Source: Streptomyces indicus (GTDB lineage: Bacteria; Actinomycetota; Actinomycetes; Streptomycetales; Streptomycetaceae). Taken from it: DNA of 64,000 nt. Under the pieces are notes generated by a model. It saw only the letters and a list, made by a program, of their open reading frames with translations. It was not told where the DNA came from and searched no databases. The stretch is from assembly GCF_900100315.1 (NCBI RefSeq), contig NZ_FNFF01000018.1, forward strand, positions 97,175 to 161,174. Reading direction: 5' to 3'. Of this stretch, positions 15,126 through 23,421 are shown one piece after another. Numbering within the stretch: position 1 is the stretch's first letter; each line of letters starts with the position of its first letter. The position numbers and the translations under genes are program-made.

Positions 15126-16967
15126 TTACTGCCCCGCGGGCTTCTGCACGATGGTGATGCGGTCCGCCTTCGGCACCGGGAGCGGGGCGGCCGCCGAGGA
15201 GTTGGCCTTCAGGTAGTCCTCGAAAGCGACCAGGTCCTCACCGCCGACCAGCGGGTTGGCACCCTTGCCGAGCTCGGTGTAGCCGTCGCCGCCGCCCGCG
15301 AGGAACTGGTTGAGCGCGACGCGGTAGGTGGCGTTCGGGTCCAGCGGCTGCCCGTTGAGCTTGATGGTGTCCGCCAGCACGCGGGCCGCGCCCGTCTTGG
15401 TCAGGTCCAGCGTGTAGGTCAGGCCCTGCGAGATCTGAAGGATCCGCGGGGAGGCCTCGTTGGTGCCGCTGACCTGCTGCTGGAGCGCGGTGATCAGCTG
15501 TGAGCCCTTGAGGTCGATCAGGTTGACCGTGTTGCCGAACGGCTGGACCGTGAAGGCCTCGCCGTACGTCACGACGCCGTCGCCCTCGGCGCCGCTCGCC
15601 TTGTACACGAGGTCGCCGCGGATGCCGCCGGAGTTCATCAGCGCCAGGTCCGTCTCCGGATCCAGCGTCTTGGCGTACGCGAGCTGCGCGTCGGCGATCA
15701 GGTCGCCGAGCGGGGTCTCCAGCGTCTTGGCGCCGCGGCCGTCGATGTTGCCGGCGATGAAGCCCACCGGGCGGTTGGCGATCGGCGCGGCCAGCGTGCT
15801 CCAGCGCTTGATGAGCTCGCTCATGTCCGCGGCCTTGGTGACGTCACGGGTGACGACGTGGTTCGCGGACTCGGCCGACTTCACCGAGGTGCGCACGATG
15901 TCCTTGGTGCGGCGGTCGTACGTCAGCGTGGTGTCCGTGTAGGCCTTGCCGAAGGAGGAGGCCGAGGTGACCATGCGGGGCTTGCCCGAGGGGTCCGGGA
16001 TGGTGCAGACGTACGCCTCGTGCGTGTGGCCGGTCACCATCGCGTCGACCTTGGACGTGACGCCCTTGGCGATGTCGGTGATCGGACCCGAGATGCCGTC
16101 GCCGGCGCCCGGGCTGTCGCAGTTGTAGTTGTACGCGGGCGAGGCTGGCTCGCCGCCCTCGTGGATCAGGGCCACGATGGACTTGACGCCCTGGCGGTCC
16201 AGTTCCTTCGCGTACTTGTTGATCGTCTCGATCTCGTCGTGGAACTTCAGGCCCTTGACGCCCTCGGCGGTCACGACGTCCGGGGTGCCCTCCAGGGTCA
16301 CACCGATGAAGCCGATCTTGACTCCGTCCTTCTTCCAGACGGTGTACGGCTTGAGGATCGGCTTGCCGGTCTTCTCGTCCGTGACGTTGGCCGCGAGGTA
16401 CGGGAAGTCGGCGCCGCCGAACTCCTTGCCCTCCTCGTAGCAGCCCTCTTCGGCGTGGCAGCCGCCGTTCTGCATCCGGGCGAGCTCGGCGCGGCCCTCG
16501 TCGAACTCGTGGTTGCCGACGGACGAGACGTCGAGGTCGAGCTTGTTCAGGGCCTCGACCGTGGGCTCGTCGTGGAACAGGCCCGACAGCATCGGCGAGC
16601 CGCCGATCATGTCGCCGGCCGCGGCGGTGACGGAGTACTTGTGGCCCTTGCGCGCCTCGCGCAGGTGCGTGGCCAGGTACTCGACGCCACCCGCGTCGAT
16701 GTCCTTCGTGGTGCCGTCCGGCTGAAGCTCGGCGACCCGGCCCGAACTGCCCGCCGGGGGTTCGAGGTTGCCGTGGAAGTCGTTGAAGGAAAGGAGCTGC
16801 ACGTCGACCGTGCGGCCGTGTCCGTTCCCGTTGCCGTGCCCGTGGCCCCGGCCGGCGTCCTCGGCTCCGGCGGGCAGGGCCGCCGCGACGGAAGCGGCGG
16901 CGGCGAGCGCCGTCACGCCGGCGATCAGGCGGCCGCGCGTGCGGTGCCGCTGTGGTGTCACTGACAT
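15126..16967 (-). CDS. Secreted 5'-nucleotidase / 2',3'-cyclic phosphodiesterase (UshA-like)
   Basis: A 613-residue secreted enzyme. A Sec signal peptide (RRR-less but with RHRTRGR then AGVTALAAAASVAAALPAGA) ends near residue 35, followed by a Gly/His/Asn linker. The calcineurin-like metallophosphatase domain starts with LLSFNDFHGN and has VGNHEFDEG, AGDMIGGSP and MVTGHTHEAYVC. The C-terminal nucleotidase domain covers about residues 390-600 (MNSGGIRGDLVY, FGNTVNLIDLKG, NQFLAGGGDGY). It releases phosphate from extracellular nucleotides, which fits a region rich in phosphate genes, though I see no PHO box ahead of it. Start chosen at 16967 with GAGGGGA upstream. A -10 TAGGCT lies at 17002-16997. 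Confidence 0.93.
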   Translation of the reverse strand: MSVTPQRHRTRGRLIAGVTALAAAASVAAALPAGAEDAGRGHGHGNGNGHGRTVDVQLLSFNDFHGNLEPPAGSSGRVAELQPDGTTKDIDAGGVEYLATHLREARKGHKYSVTAAAGDMIGGSPMLSGLFHDEPTVEALNKLDLDVSSVGNHEFDEGRAELARMQNGGCHAEEGCYEEGKEFGGADFPYLAANVTDEKTGKPILKPYTVWKKDGVKIGFIGVTLEGTPDVVTAEGVKGLKFHDEIETINKYAKELDRQGVKSIVALIHEGGEPASPAYNYNCDSPGAGDGISGPITDIAKGVTSKVDAMVTGHTHEAYVCTIPDPSGKPRMVTSASSFGKAYTDTTLTYDRRTKDIVRTSVKSAESANHVVTRDVTKAADMSELIKRWSTLAAPIANRPVGFIAGNIDGRGAKTLETPLGDLIADAQLAYAKTLDPETDLALMNSGGIRGDLVYKASGAEGDGVVTYGEAFTVQPFGNTVNLIDLKGSQLITALQQQVSGTNEASPRILQISQGLTYTLDLTKTGAARVLADTIKLNGQPLDPNATYRVALNQFLAGGGDGYTELGKGANPLVGGEDLVAFEDYLKANSSAAAPLPVPKADRITIVQKPAGQ

Positions 16968-17139
16968 CTGTTCCCCTCTGTCCAACAGTGGGGGCGAGCC
17001 TAGAGTCAACGCGCGTAGCGCGACAGGGGGTTGCGGGTTACGACTGGGCTACTGCGGGGTGTCCGGGGCGGACGGTACACCAAAATTGACCCCGGATTCC
17101 GGTCACCAAATGCACCCCACCACGGGTCTTTTCCGGCCG

Positions 17140-17145
17140 TAGATT
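17140..17145 (+). promoter_or_regulatory. -10 element TAGATT, leaderless start of the cupin gene
   Basis: TAGATT ends six bases before the ATG at 17152 with no Shine-Dalgarno between. A leaderless mRNA is predicted. Confidence 0.55.
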
Positions 17146-17151
17146 TGACCC

Positions 17152-17709
17152 ATGAGCAACGAGACGACGCAGCAGAAGACGGAAAACCCGCAGGTCAACA
17201 CCACCGTGAAGCCCTCCAATCCCCTGCCGCCCCTGAAGCCGCTGATCACGCGCGCCGCCGACGCCGAGACCACCAGCGACCCCAGCGCCGTCATGACGCT
17301 GCTCGCCGACTACGGCACCGACGGCAGCCCGGTCACCTCCTACCGCTCCGCCTTCGCCGAAGGAGCCGTCGGCGCGCCGGCCCACTTCCACACCCGCGCC
17401 TCGGAGCTCTTCTTCGTACTCGGCGGCCGGCTGCGGGTCCTGATCGACGATCAGGTCGAACTCCTGGAAACCGGTGACTTCCTGCACGTACCGCCGCACA
17501 CCCCGCACGCCTTCGCGGCCGCGCCCGGCTCCACCGCCGACGTGCTGTTCGTGTTCACGCCGGGGATGCCGCGCTTCGACTACCTGCGGCTGCTCGGCCG
17601 GGTGCTGCGCGGCGAGGCGAGCCCGCAGGAGATCAAGGACTCCTCCGAGCGCTACGACAACCACTACGTGGACAGCCCGGTGTGGCGTGCGGAGCTGGAG
17701 ACGCGCTGA
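17152..17709 (+). CDS. Cupin-domain protein
   Basis: A 185-residue protein. After a Thr/Pro-rich N terminus of about 45 residues comes one cupin barrel. Motif 1 is GAPAHFHTRASELFFVLGG, with His, His and Glu as metal ligands. Motif 2 is LETGDFLHVPPHTPHAFAA, with the fourth His. No additional domain is present, so it may be a small dioxygenase or isomerase, or a sensor; the substrate cannot be read. It is followed 35 bases later by mshD, which has its own promoter signal. Confidence 0.9.
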   Translation: MSNETTQQKTENPQVNTTVKPSNPLPPLKPLITRAADAETTSDPSAVMTLLADYGTDGSPVTSYRSAFAEGAVGAPAHFHTRASELFFVLGGRLRVLIDDQVELLETGDFLHVPPHTPHAFAAAPGSTADVLFVFTPGMPRFDYLRLLGRVLRGEASPQEIKDSSERYDNHYVDSPVWRAELETR

Positions 17710-17732
17710 GCCACACGCCCCGGACGGCGCCG

Positions 17733-17738
17733 TACGCT
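17733..17738 (+). promoter_or_regulatory. -10 element TACGCT, leaderless start of mshD
   Basis: TACGCT ends six bases before the mshD ATG at 17745. No ribosome binding site lies between, so mshD is probably leaderless. Confidence 0.55.
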
Positions 17739-17744
17739 CGGGGC

Positions 17745-18671
17745 ATGACTGACGCAGCCACCCCGCCCGTACGCTCCCTGGAAACCCTGGATGCCCTCGC
17801 CCCCGGGCAGATCGAGGCCGTGACGCGCCTGCTCGCCGAGGCCGCCCGCACCGACGGCCAGCAGGCCGTGTCCGAGCAGGGCAGGCTCCAGCTGCGCGGC
17901 GGCCCCCGCGAGGGGGTGCGCCATCTGCTGCTCACGGTGAACGGCGAACTCGTCGGCTACGCCCAGCTGGAGGACACCGACCCGGTCGAGGCACCGGCGG
18001 GCGAACTGGTCGTCCACCCCGGCCACCGCGGCCGCGGCCACGGCCGCGCGCTCGGCCAGGCGCTGCTCTCGGCCACCGGCAAGCGGCTGCGCGTGTGGGC
18101 GCACGGCGGGCACGCGTCGGCTCGCCATCTCGCCCAGATCCTCGGCCTCACGCTGTTCCGCGAACTGCGCCAGATGCGCCGCCCGTTGGACCCCTCGGCC
18201 TTCGCGGAGCCGGTGCTCCCCGAGGGCGTGACCATCCGCACGTTCGTCCCCGGCCAGGACGACGAGGCCTGGCTGCGGGTCAACGCCGAGGCGTTCGCCC
18301 ACCACCCCGAGCAGGGCTCCCTGACCCAGCGCGACCTCGACGACCGCAAGGCCGAGCCGTGGTTCGACCCGGCCGGCTTCTTCCTCGCCTTCCGCGACGG
18401 GGAGCTGATCGGCTTCCACTGGACGAAGGTGCATCCCGCTTCGGAAGGGGAGCGGCTCGGCGAGGTGTACGTGGTCGGGGTGCGCCCCGGCGCGCAGGGC
18501 GGCGGCCTCGGCAAGGCCCTGACGGCGACCGGCCTGCGCCACCTGGCGGCGGCCGGACTGCCGACGGCGATGCTCTACGTGGACGCGGACAACAAGGCGG
18601 CGGTCACGGTGTACGAGCGGCTCGGCTTCTCCACGTACGAGACCGACCTGATGTACCGCACCGAGTCCTGA
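17745..18671 (+). CDS. mshD: Mycothiol synthase MshD
   Basis: A 308-residue acetyltransferase with two GNAT domains, the size and layout of actinobacterial MshD. The N-terminal domain carries the acetyl-CoA loop in VVHPGHRGRGHGRALGQALL. The C-terminal domain has VYVVGVRPGAQGGGLGKALT and the family ending VTVYERLGFSTYETDLMY. It transfers acetyl from acetyl-CoA to Cys-GlcN-Ins, the last step of mycothiol synthesis in the cytoplasm. Mycothiol replaces glutathione in actinobacteria, so this gene supports the taxonomic call. The internal ATG at 17745 is preferred over 17682 from family length and the -10 spacing. Confidence 0.95.
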   Translation: MTDAATPPVRSLETLDALAPGQIEAVTRLLAEAARTDGQQAVSEQGRLQLRGGPREGVRHLLLTVNGELVGYAQLEDTDPVEAPAGELVVHPGHRGRGHGRALGQALLSATGKRLRVWAHGGHASARHLAQILGLTLFRELRQMRRPLDPSAFAEPVLPEGVTIRTFVPGQDDEAWLRVNAEAFAHHPEQGSLTQRDLDDRKAEPWFDPAGFFLAFRDGELIGFHWTKVHPASEGERLGEVYVVGVRPGAQGGGLGKALTATGLRHLAAAGLPTAMLYVDADNKAAVTVYERLGFSTYETDLMYRTES

Positions 18672-18726
18672 GCCCGGAGCCCCCGACTCTCCGACGCTCC
18701 GACGCTCCGACTCCCCAACTCCCCCA

Positions 18727-18752
18727 GGGGCCGCGCCTCTTGACGCGGCCCC
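18727..18752 (+). terminator. Terminator of mshD
   Basis: GGGGCCGCG (18727-18735) and its perfect complement (18744-18752) with an 8-base loop, about 55 bases after the mshD stop. It is followed by a pyrimidine-rich stretch. Confidence 0.6.
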
Positions 18753-18764
18753 TCTCCTCGTCCA

Positions 18765-18792
18765 CCCTTTCACTATTCAATTAGTGAAAGGG
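18765..18792 (+). promoter_or_regulatory. Perfect inverted-repeat operator of the GntR gene
   Basis: Two 11-bp arms (CCCTTTCACTA at 18765-18775, complement at 18782-18792) are separated by six bases. They end ten bases before the GntR start codon. Dyads of this kind upstream of YtrA-type GntR genes are normally autoregulatory. The AT-rich centre probably also contains the promoter -10. Confidence 0.75.
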
Positions 18793-18802
18793 GGTTGAGA
18801 GT

Positions 18803-19198
18803 GTGTTCGCGTACCGGATCGACCGGCGCAGCGGTGTGGCCACCTACGTCCAGATCGTCCAGCAGACGAAGCAGGCGCTGCGCCTCGGGCTGCTCGACGT
18901 CGGCGACCAACTGCCCACCGCACGCGAGGTGGTGGCGGCGACCGCGATCAACCCCAACACTGTGCTCAAGGCCTACCGCGAGCTGGAGCGCGAGGGCCTG
19001 GTCGAGGCACGACGCGGCATGGGCACCTTCGTACGGCGCACGCTGGGCCGCGCGGACCACGACGGACTGCGGGCGGACCTGGCGGCGTGGGCGAAGCGGG
19101 CGCGGGCGGAGGGGCTTGAGCGGGAGGATGCGCTGGCCCTGGCGGCCGCCGTACTCGAAGAACACTTTCCGCAGGGGCGCGAGGGGGAGGCCGGATGA
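18803..19198 (+). CDS. GntR-family regulator, YtrA subfamily
   Basis: A 131-residue regulator. The winged helix (about residues 10-78) shows PTAREVVAATAINPNTVLKAY and EREGLVEARRGMGTFV. Only a short C-terminal helix region follows, which defines the YtrA subgroup that controls adjacent ABC transporters, often in response to cell-wall-active compounds. GTG start at 18803; a GTG two bases earlier is out of frame. Its stop overlaps the ATPase gene by ATGA. The inverted repeat at 18765-18792 is its likely operator. Confidence 0.93.
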   Translation: MFAYRIDRRSGVATYVQIVQQTKQALRLGLLDVGDQLPTAREVVAATAINPNTVLKAYRELEREGLVEARRGMGTFVRRTLGRADHDGLRADLAAWAKRARAEGLEREDALALAAAVLEEHFPQGREGEAG

Positions 19199-20079
19199 GC
19201 GGGCCGGAGTGGGCAGTTGAGGCGTCGGGCCTCGTGATGCGGTACGGACGCAGGCGGGCCCGCGTGCTCGACGACTGCACCTTCGCCGTGCCGGCCGGCC
19301 GCGTCTGCGGTCTGGTCGGCCCGAACGGCGCGGGCAAGTCGACGCTGCTCGCGCTCGCGGCAGGTCTGCTCCGGCCCTCCGGCGGCGAGCTGAAGGTACT
19401 CGGTGCGGTGCCTCCGGGGGCGCGCGCGGACGTCGCGTACGTCGCCCAGTCCAAGCCGCTGCCGGCGCAGCTCACGGTGGCGTCGGTGCTCCGGCTCGGC
19501 GCGGAGCTGAACCGGTCCTCGGGGCGGTGGTCCGCGTCGGCCGCCGAGACGATCGCGTACGAGCAGGGCGGACTCGACCCGAAGGCCCGTATCCGCTCAC
19601 TCTCGGGCGGCCAGCGCACGCGGGTCGCCCTCGCGCTCGCGTTCGGCAAGCGGGCCCGTCTGATGCTGCTGGACGAGCCGATGGCGGATCTGGATCCGGT
19701 GGCGCGCCAGGAGCTGATGGGCGCGCTGATGGCCGAGGCGGCCGAGCACGGCACGACGATCGTGATGTCCTCGCACGTGCTGCCCGAACTGGAGGGGACC
19801 TGCGACCACTTGGTGCTGCTCGGCGGTGGGCGGGTGCGGCTCGCGGGCGCGGTGGACGAGCTGGTGTCCTCCCATGTGCTGCTCACCGGGACCGGCCCGC
19901 TCGACGGCCAGCGCGTCGTGGAGCACCGCCCGGCCGGCCGGGGCGCGACGGCGCTCGTTCGGCGCGGGGAGGCGCTGCCGCCGGGCTGGGATGCGGTGGA
20001 GCCGTCCCTGGAGGAGATCGTCCTCGCGCATCTGCGCACGGCGTCCGGTCCGGCTGTGCCCGAGGAGGCTGCCGTATGA
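19195..20079 (+). CDS. ABC transporter ATP-binding subunit
   Basis: A 294-residue ATPase with Walker A GPNGAGKST, signature LSGGQRTRVALALA, Walker B LMLLDEPM and the switch His in VMSSHVLPELE. A C-terminal regulatory tail of about 80 residues follows. It overlaps the GntR gene upstream and the permease gene downstream by four bases each, forming a three-gene operon. It is likely a drug or peptide exporter of the type controlled by YtrA-like repressors. Confidence 0.93.
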   Translation: MSGPEWAVEASGLVMRYGRRRARVLDDCTFAVPAGRVCGLVGPNGAGKSTLLALAAGLLRPSGGELKVLGAVPPGARADVAYVAQSKPLPAQLTVASVLRLGAELNRSSGRWSASAAETIAYEQGGLDPKARIRSLSGGQRTRVALALAFGKRARLMLLDEPMADLDPVARQELMGALMAEAAEHGTTIVMSSHVLPELEGTCDHLVLLGGGRVRLAGAVDELVSSHVLLTGTGPLDGQRVVEHRPAGRGATALVRRGEALPPGWDAVEPSLEEIVLAHLRTASGPAVPEEAAV

Positions 20080-20918
20080 GCACGATGTCGTTCGCCCCTC
20101 GGGGGCTGACGTGGGCGGTGCTCCGGCTGCACCGGGTCGCGCTGCTGCTCGGGGGGCTGTTCCTCACCCTGATGGTGGGCTCCCTGCTGTGGGTGCGTTC
20201 CCGGGGTATCGAGGCCGGCAGCCTCGACAGCGGATGCGCCATCCCGGCGCAGCCCGGCCTGCGCGACTGCAGGGAACCGGCACCCTCGGTGCTCCTCGAC
20301 TGGACCGGCGAGGCCAGCACGCTGGCCACAGTCATCGCCTGGATGAGCTACGGGATCGCCGCATACGCGGCAGGCGCCCTCATCGCGCGCGAACTGGAGA
20401 ACGGGACCGCCGCGCTTGCCTGGACCCAGTCCGTCTCGCCGGCCCGCTGGCTGGCTTCGAAACTGCTCGTGCCCGCCATACTCCTCACCGTGGGCGGCAC
20501 CGCCCTGGTCCTGCTGTACCGCTGGATGTGGCAGGACGCGCCCCCAGGCCTGCGCAACAGCTGGAGTTACCCGGACACCTACGTCGACCGCGGCCCCGTC
20601 GCCGTCGCGTACCTCTTGTGCGCACTGGCAGTGGGCGCTCTCACCGCGGTGGCGGTACGCCGCGTTCTGCCCGCGATGGGCATCGCCATGGTCGCCATGC
20701 TGCTCGTCCTCGAGGGCCTCCACCGTATGCGCGACCAGCTCTGGCCCACGGACAGCACCTCCATGACACTGCGCGGCTGGTGGTCGGCGGGCGGGATCGA
20801 CGACCACCCGGCCAAGCACTTCTGGCCGCTCCAGCTCATGGAGACCGGGATCGTCCTGGCCCTGACGGCGGCCCTCACCGCCACCGCCTTCTGGCTGCTG
20901 CGCCGCCGCACCCCCTGA
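20076..20918 (+). CDS. ABC transporter permease (ABC-2 like)
   Basis: A 280-residue integral membrane protein with about six helices, starting with VALLLGGLFLTLMVGSLLWV (residues 20-40). There is an external loop with two Cys (SGCAIPAQPGLRDC) after helix 1. A segment ALIARELENGTAALAWTQSVSPARW is typical of ABC-2 permeases, coupling helices to the ATPase. It is translationally coupled to the ATPase gene (ATGA overlap). The substrate is unknown; the GntR-type control points to envelope stress or antibiotics. Confidence 0.88.
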   Translation: MSTMSFAPRGLTWAVLRLHRVALLLGGLFLTLMVGSLLWVRSRGIEAGSLDSGCAIPAQPGLRDCREPAPSVLLDWTGEASTLATVIAWMSYGIAAYAAGALIARELENGTAALAWTQSVSPARWLASKLLVPAILLTVGGTALVLLYRWMWQDAPPGLRNSWSYPDTYVDRGPVAVAYLLCALAVGALTAVAVRRVLPAMGIAMVAMLLVLEGLHRMRDQLWPTDSTSMTLRGWWSAGGIDDHPAKHFWPLQLMETGIVLALTAALTATAFWLLRRRTP

Positions 20919-20978
20919 CCGGCCGCACACGACCCATAAGCCGCCGTACGCCCTGACAGGGGGAGGCGCGTACGGCAA

Positions 20979-21017
20979 GGGCGACCCCGGGGGGCGGACG
21001 AACCCCCGGGGTCGCCC
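20979..21017 (+). terminator. Strong terminator after the GntR-ABC operon
   Basis: A perfect 15-bp GC stem (20979-20993 with 21003-21017) and a 9-base loop, 60 bases after the permease stop. It separates the ABC operon from ppk. Confidence 0.7.
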
Positions 21018-21195
21018 CACGATGTCCTGCACGTCATGTCGCCGTAACCAACGATTCAGACGGCCTTGCGACGCTCGGTGGATGCAGGCCCCTTCCGAGA
21101 GCCCGACCACCTCCCCGCCGGAGCGCCCCCACCTCGTCCGAGACGGCTCCGAGGACGCGGCGGCTGGATTCGCCACGAGGCGGAACAATGAGTAC

Positions 21196-23421
21196 ATGAA
21201 CACGCCCCAGGTCCCCGTGCACGCCCAGCCCTCCGTCGGTTCCATAGCCGCGCACCGGCCGCACACCGTGGCCGCCGCGGTCTCCGACCTCGAGCCCGAC
21301 CTCGACGCCGATCTGGACGCGTACGAGGAGGACGGCGAGGGCGCCGAGCTGCCGCAGGGACGGTTCCTGGACCGTGAGCGCAGCTGGCTGGCGTTCAACG
21401 AGCGCGTGCTCGAACTGGCCGAGGATCCGCACACGCCCCTGCTCGAACGGGCGAACTTCCTCGCGATCTTCGCCAGCAACCTGGACGAGTTCTTCATGGT
21501 CCGCGTGGCCGGCCTCAAGCGCCGTATCGCCACCGGTGTGGCCACCCGTTCCGCCTCCGGCCTGCAGCCGCGCGAGGTGCTCGATCTGATCTGGAACCGC
21601 ACGCGCGAGCTGATGGCCCGGCACGCCGCCTGCTTCCAGGAGGACGTCGGCCCGGCGCTGGCCGAGGAGGGCATCGGGATCGTCCGCTGGGGCGATCTCA
21701 CCGAGAAGGAGCAGGCCCGGCTCTTCACCTTGTTCCGGCAGCGGATCTTCCCCGTGCTGACCCCGCTGGCCGTGGACCCGGCCCACCCCTTCCCGTACAT
21801 CTCGGGTCTCTCGCTGAATCTCGCGGTGGTCGTACGCAATCCCGTCAGCGGTCACAACCACTTCGCGCGGGTCAAGGTGCCGCCGCTGCTGAACCGCTTC
21901 CTGGAGGCCTCGCCCGGCCGGTACGTGCCCATCGAGGACGTGATCTCAGCGCCCGCGCACCTCAAGGAGCTGTTCCCTGGCATGGAGGTGCGCGCGCACC
22001 ACATGTTCAGGGTCACGCGCAACGAAGACCTCGAAGTGGAAGAGGACGACGCGGAGAACCTGCTCCAGGCCCTGGAGAAGGAGCTCATGCGGCGCCGCTT
22101 CGGGCCGCCGGTGCGGCTCGAGGTCGAGGAGTCCATCGACCGGTACGTGCTCGATCTGCTGATCCGCGAGCTGAAGATCTCCGAGGCGGAGGTCTATCCG
22201 CTGCCGGGTCCGCTCGACCTGACCGGCCTGTTCAACATCTCCTCGCTGGACCGCCCCGAGCTCAAGTACCAGAAGTTCGTGGCCGGTACGCACCGCGACC
22301 TCGCCGAGGTCGAGTCCGCCTCGGCGCCCGACATCTTCGCGGCGCTGCGCGAGCGCGACGTGCTCCTGCACCACCCGTACGACTCCTTCTCGACCTCCGT
22401 GCAGGCCTTCCTGGAACAGGCCGCGGCGGACCCGGACGTGCTCGCCATCAAGCAGACGCTGTACCGGACTTCGGGCGACTCGCCGATAGTGGACGCCCTG
22501 ATCGACGCCGCCGAGTCCGGCAAGCAGGTGCTCGTCCTCGTCGAGATCAAGGCGCGCTTCGACGAGCAGGCCAACATCAAGTGGGCCCGCAAGCTGGAGG
22601 AGGCCGGCTGCCATGTCGTGTACGGGCTCGTCGGCCTGAAGACCCACTGCAAGCTGTCGCTCGTCGTCCGGCAGGAGGGCGACACCTTGCGCCGCTACTC
22701 GCACGTGGGCACGGGCAACTACCACCCCAAGACGGCCCGTCTGTACGAGGACTTGGGGCTGCTGACCGCCGACTCGCAGGTCGGCGCGGACCTCTCCGAC
22801 CTCTTCAACCGCCTGTCCGGCTACTCGCGCCGCGAGACCTACCGCCGCCTGCTCGTGGCCCCCAAGTCCCTCAGGGACGGCCTCATTTCGCGGATCAACG
22901 ACGAGGTCAAGCACCACCGCGCGGGCCGGCCCGCACACGTCCGTATCAAGGTGAACTCGATCGTCGACGAGGCGATCATCGACGCGCTCTACCGCGCCTC
23001 GCAGGCGGGCGTGCCGGTCGACGTGTGGGTGCGCGGCATCTGCGCGATCCGGCCCGGGGTCGAGGGCCTCTCGGAGAACATCCGGGTCCGCTCCATCCTC
23101 GGCCGCTTCCTGGAGCACTCGCGCGTGTTCGCCTTCGGCAACGGCGGCGAGCCCGAAGTGTGGATCGGCAGCGCCGACATGATGCACCGCAACCTCGACC
23201 GCCGTATCGAGGCACTCGTCCGGGTCGTCGACCCGGCCCACCGGGCAGCACTCAACCGGCTCCTGGAGACCGGTATGTCCGACACCACCTCGTCCTGGCA
23301 CCTGGGCCCCGACGGCGACTGGACCCGGCACGCGCAGGACCCCGAAGGACAGCCCCTGCGCAATGTGCAGGAGATGCTCATCGACGCGCGGAGGCGCCGG
23401 CGTGGCTCAGCGAAACCCTGA
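21196..23421 (+). CDS. ppk: Polyphosphate kinase Ppk1
   Basis: A 741-residue Ppk1. The N-terminal 55 residues are variable and acidic; the conserved body starts LPQGRFLDRERSWLAFNERVLELA. The phosphate-accepting His is residue 503 (YSHVGTGNYHPKTARLYEDLG), and the second conserved His is residue 664 (SADMMHRNLDRRIE). It reversibly transfers the gamma phosphate of ATP to polyphosphate. The ATG at 21196 is chosen from family length; the ribosome site is weak. The CHAD gene overlaps its 3' end, and pstSCAB follows, so this is a phosphate storage and uptake block. I did not find a convincing PHO box upstream. Confidence 0.96.
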   Translation: MNTPQVPVHAQPSVGSIAAHRPHTVAAAVSDLEPDLDADLDAYEEDGEGAELPQGRFLDRERSWLAFNERVLELAEDPHTPLLERANFLAIFASNLDEFFMVRVAGLKRRIATGVATRSASGLQPREVLDLIWNRTRELMARHAACFQEDVGPALAEEGIGIVRWGDLTEKEQARLFTLFRQRIFPVLTPLAVDPAHPFPYISGLSLNLAVVVRNPVSGHNHFARVKVPPLLNRFLEASPGRYVPIEDVISAPAHLKELFPGMEVRAHHMFRVTRNEDLEVEEDDAENLLQALEKELMRRRFGPPVRLEVEESIDRYVLDLLIRELKISEAEVYPLPGPLDLTGLFNISSLDRPELKYQKFVAGTHRDLAEVESASAPDIFAALRERDVLLHHPYDSFSTSVQAFLEQAAADPDVLAIKQTLYRTSGDSPIVDALIDAAESGKQVLVLVEIKARFDEQANIKWARKLEEAGCHVVYGLVGLKTHCKLSLVVRQEGDTLRRYSHVGTGNYHPKTARLYEDLGLLTADSQVGADLSDLFNRLSGYSRRETYRRLLVAPKSLRDGLISRINDEVKHHRAGRPAHVRIKVNSIVDEAIIDALYRASQAGVPVDVWVRGICAIRPGVEGLSENIRVRSILGRFLEHSRVFAFGNGGEPEVWIGSADMMHRNLDRRIEALVRVVDPAHRAALNRLLETGMSDTTSSWHLGPDGDWTRHAQDPEGQPLRNVQEMLIDARRRRRGSAKP

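Noticed and set aside
21018..21195. PHO box before ppk
   Set aside because: I looked because ppk is PhoP-controlled in Streptomyces, but found only one weak unit (GATTCAGACGG) without repeats.
18966..21839. A 957-codon open frame on the minus strand
   Set aside because: It lies opposite GntR, ABC and ppk genes whose protein families are unmistakable. Its translation is Arg/Pro/Ser-rich, as expected from an antisense frame in GC-rich DNA.
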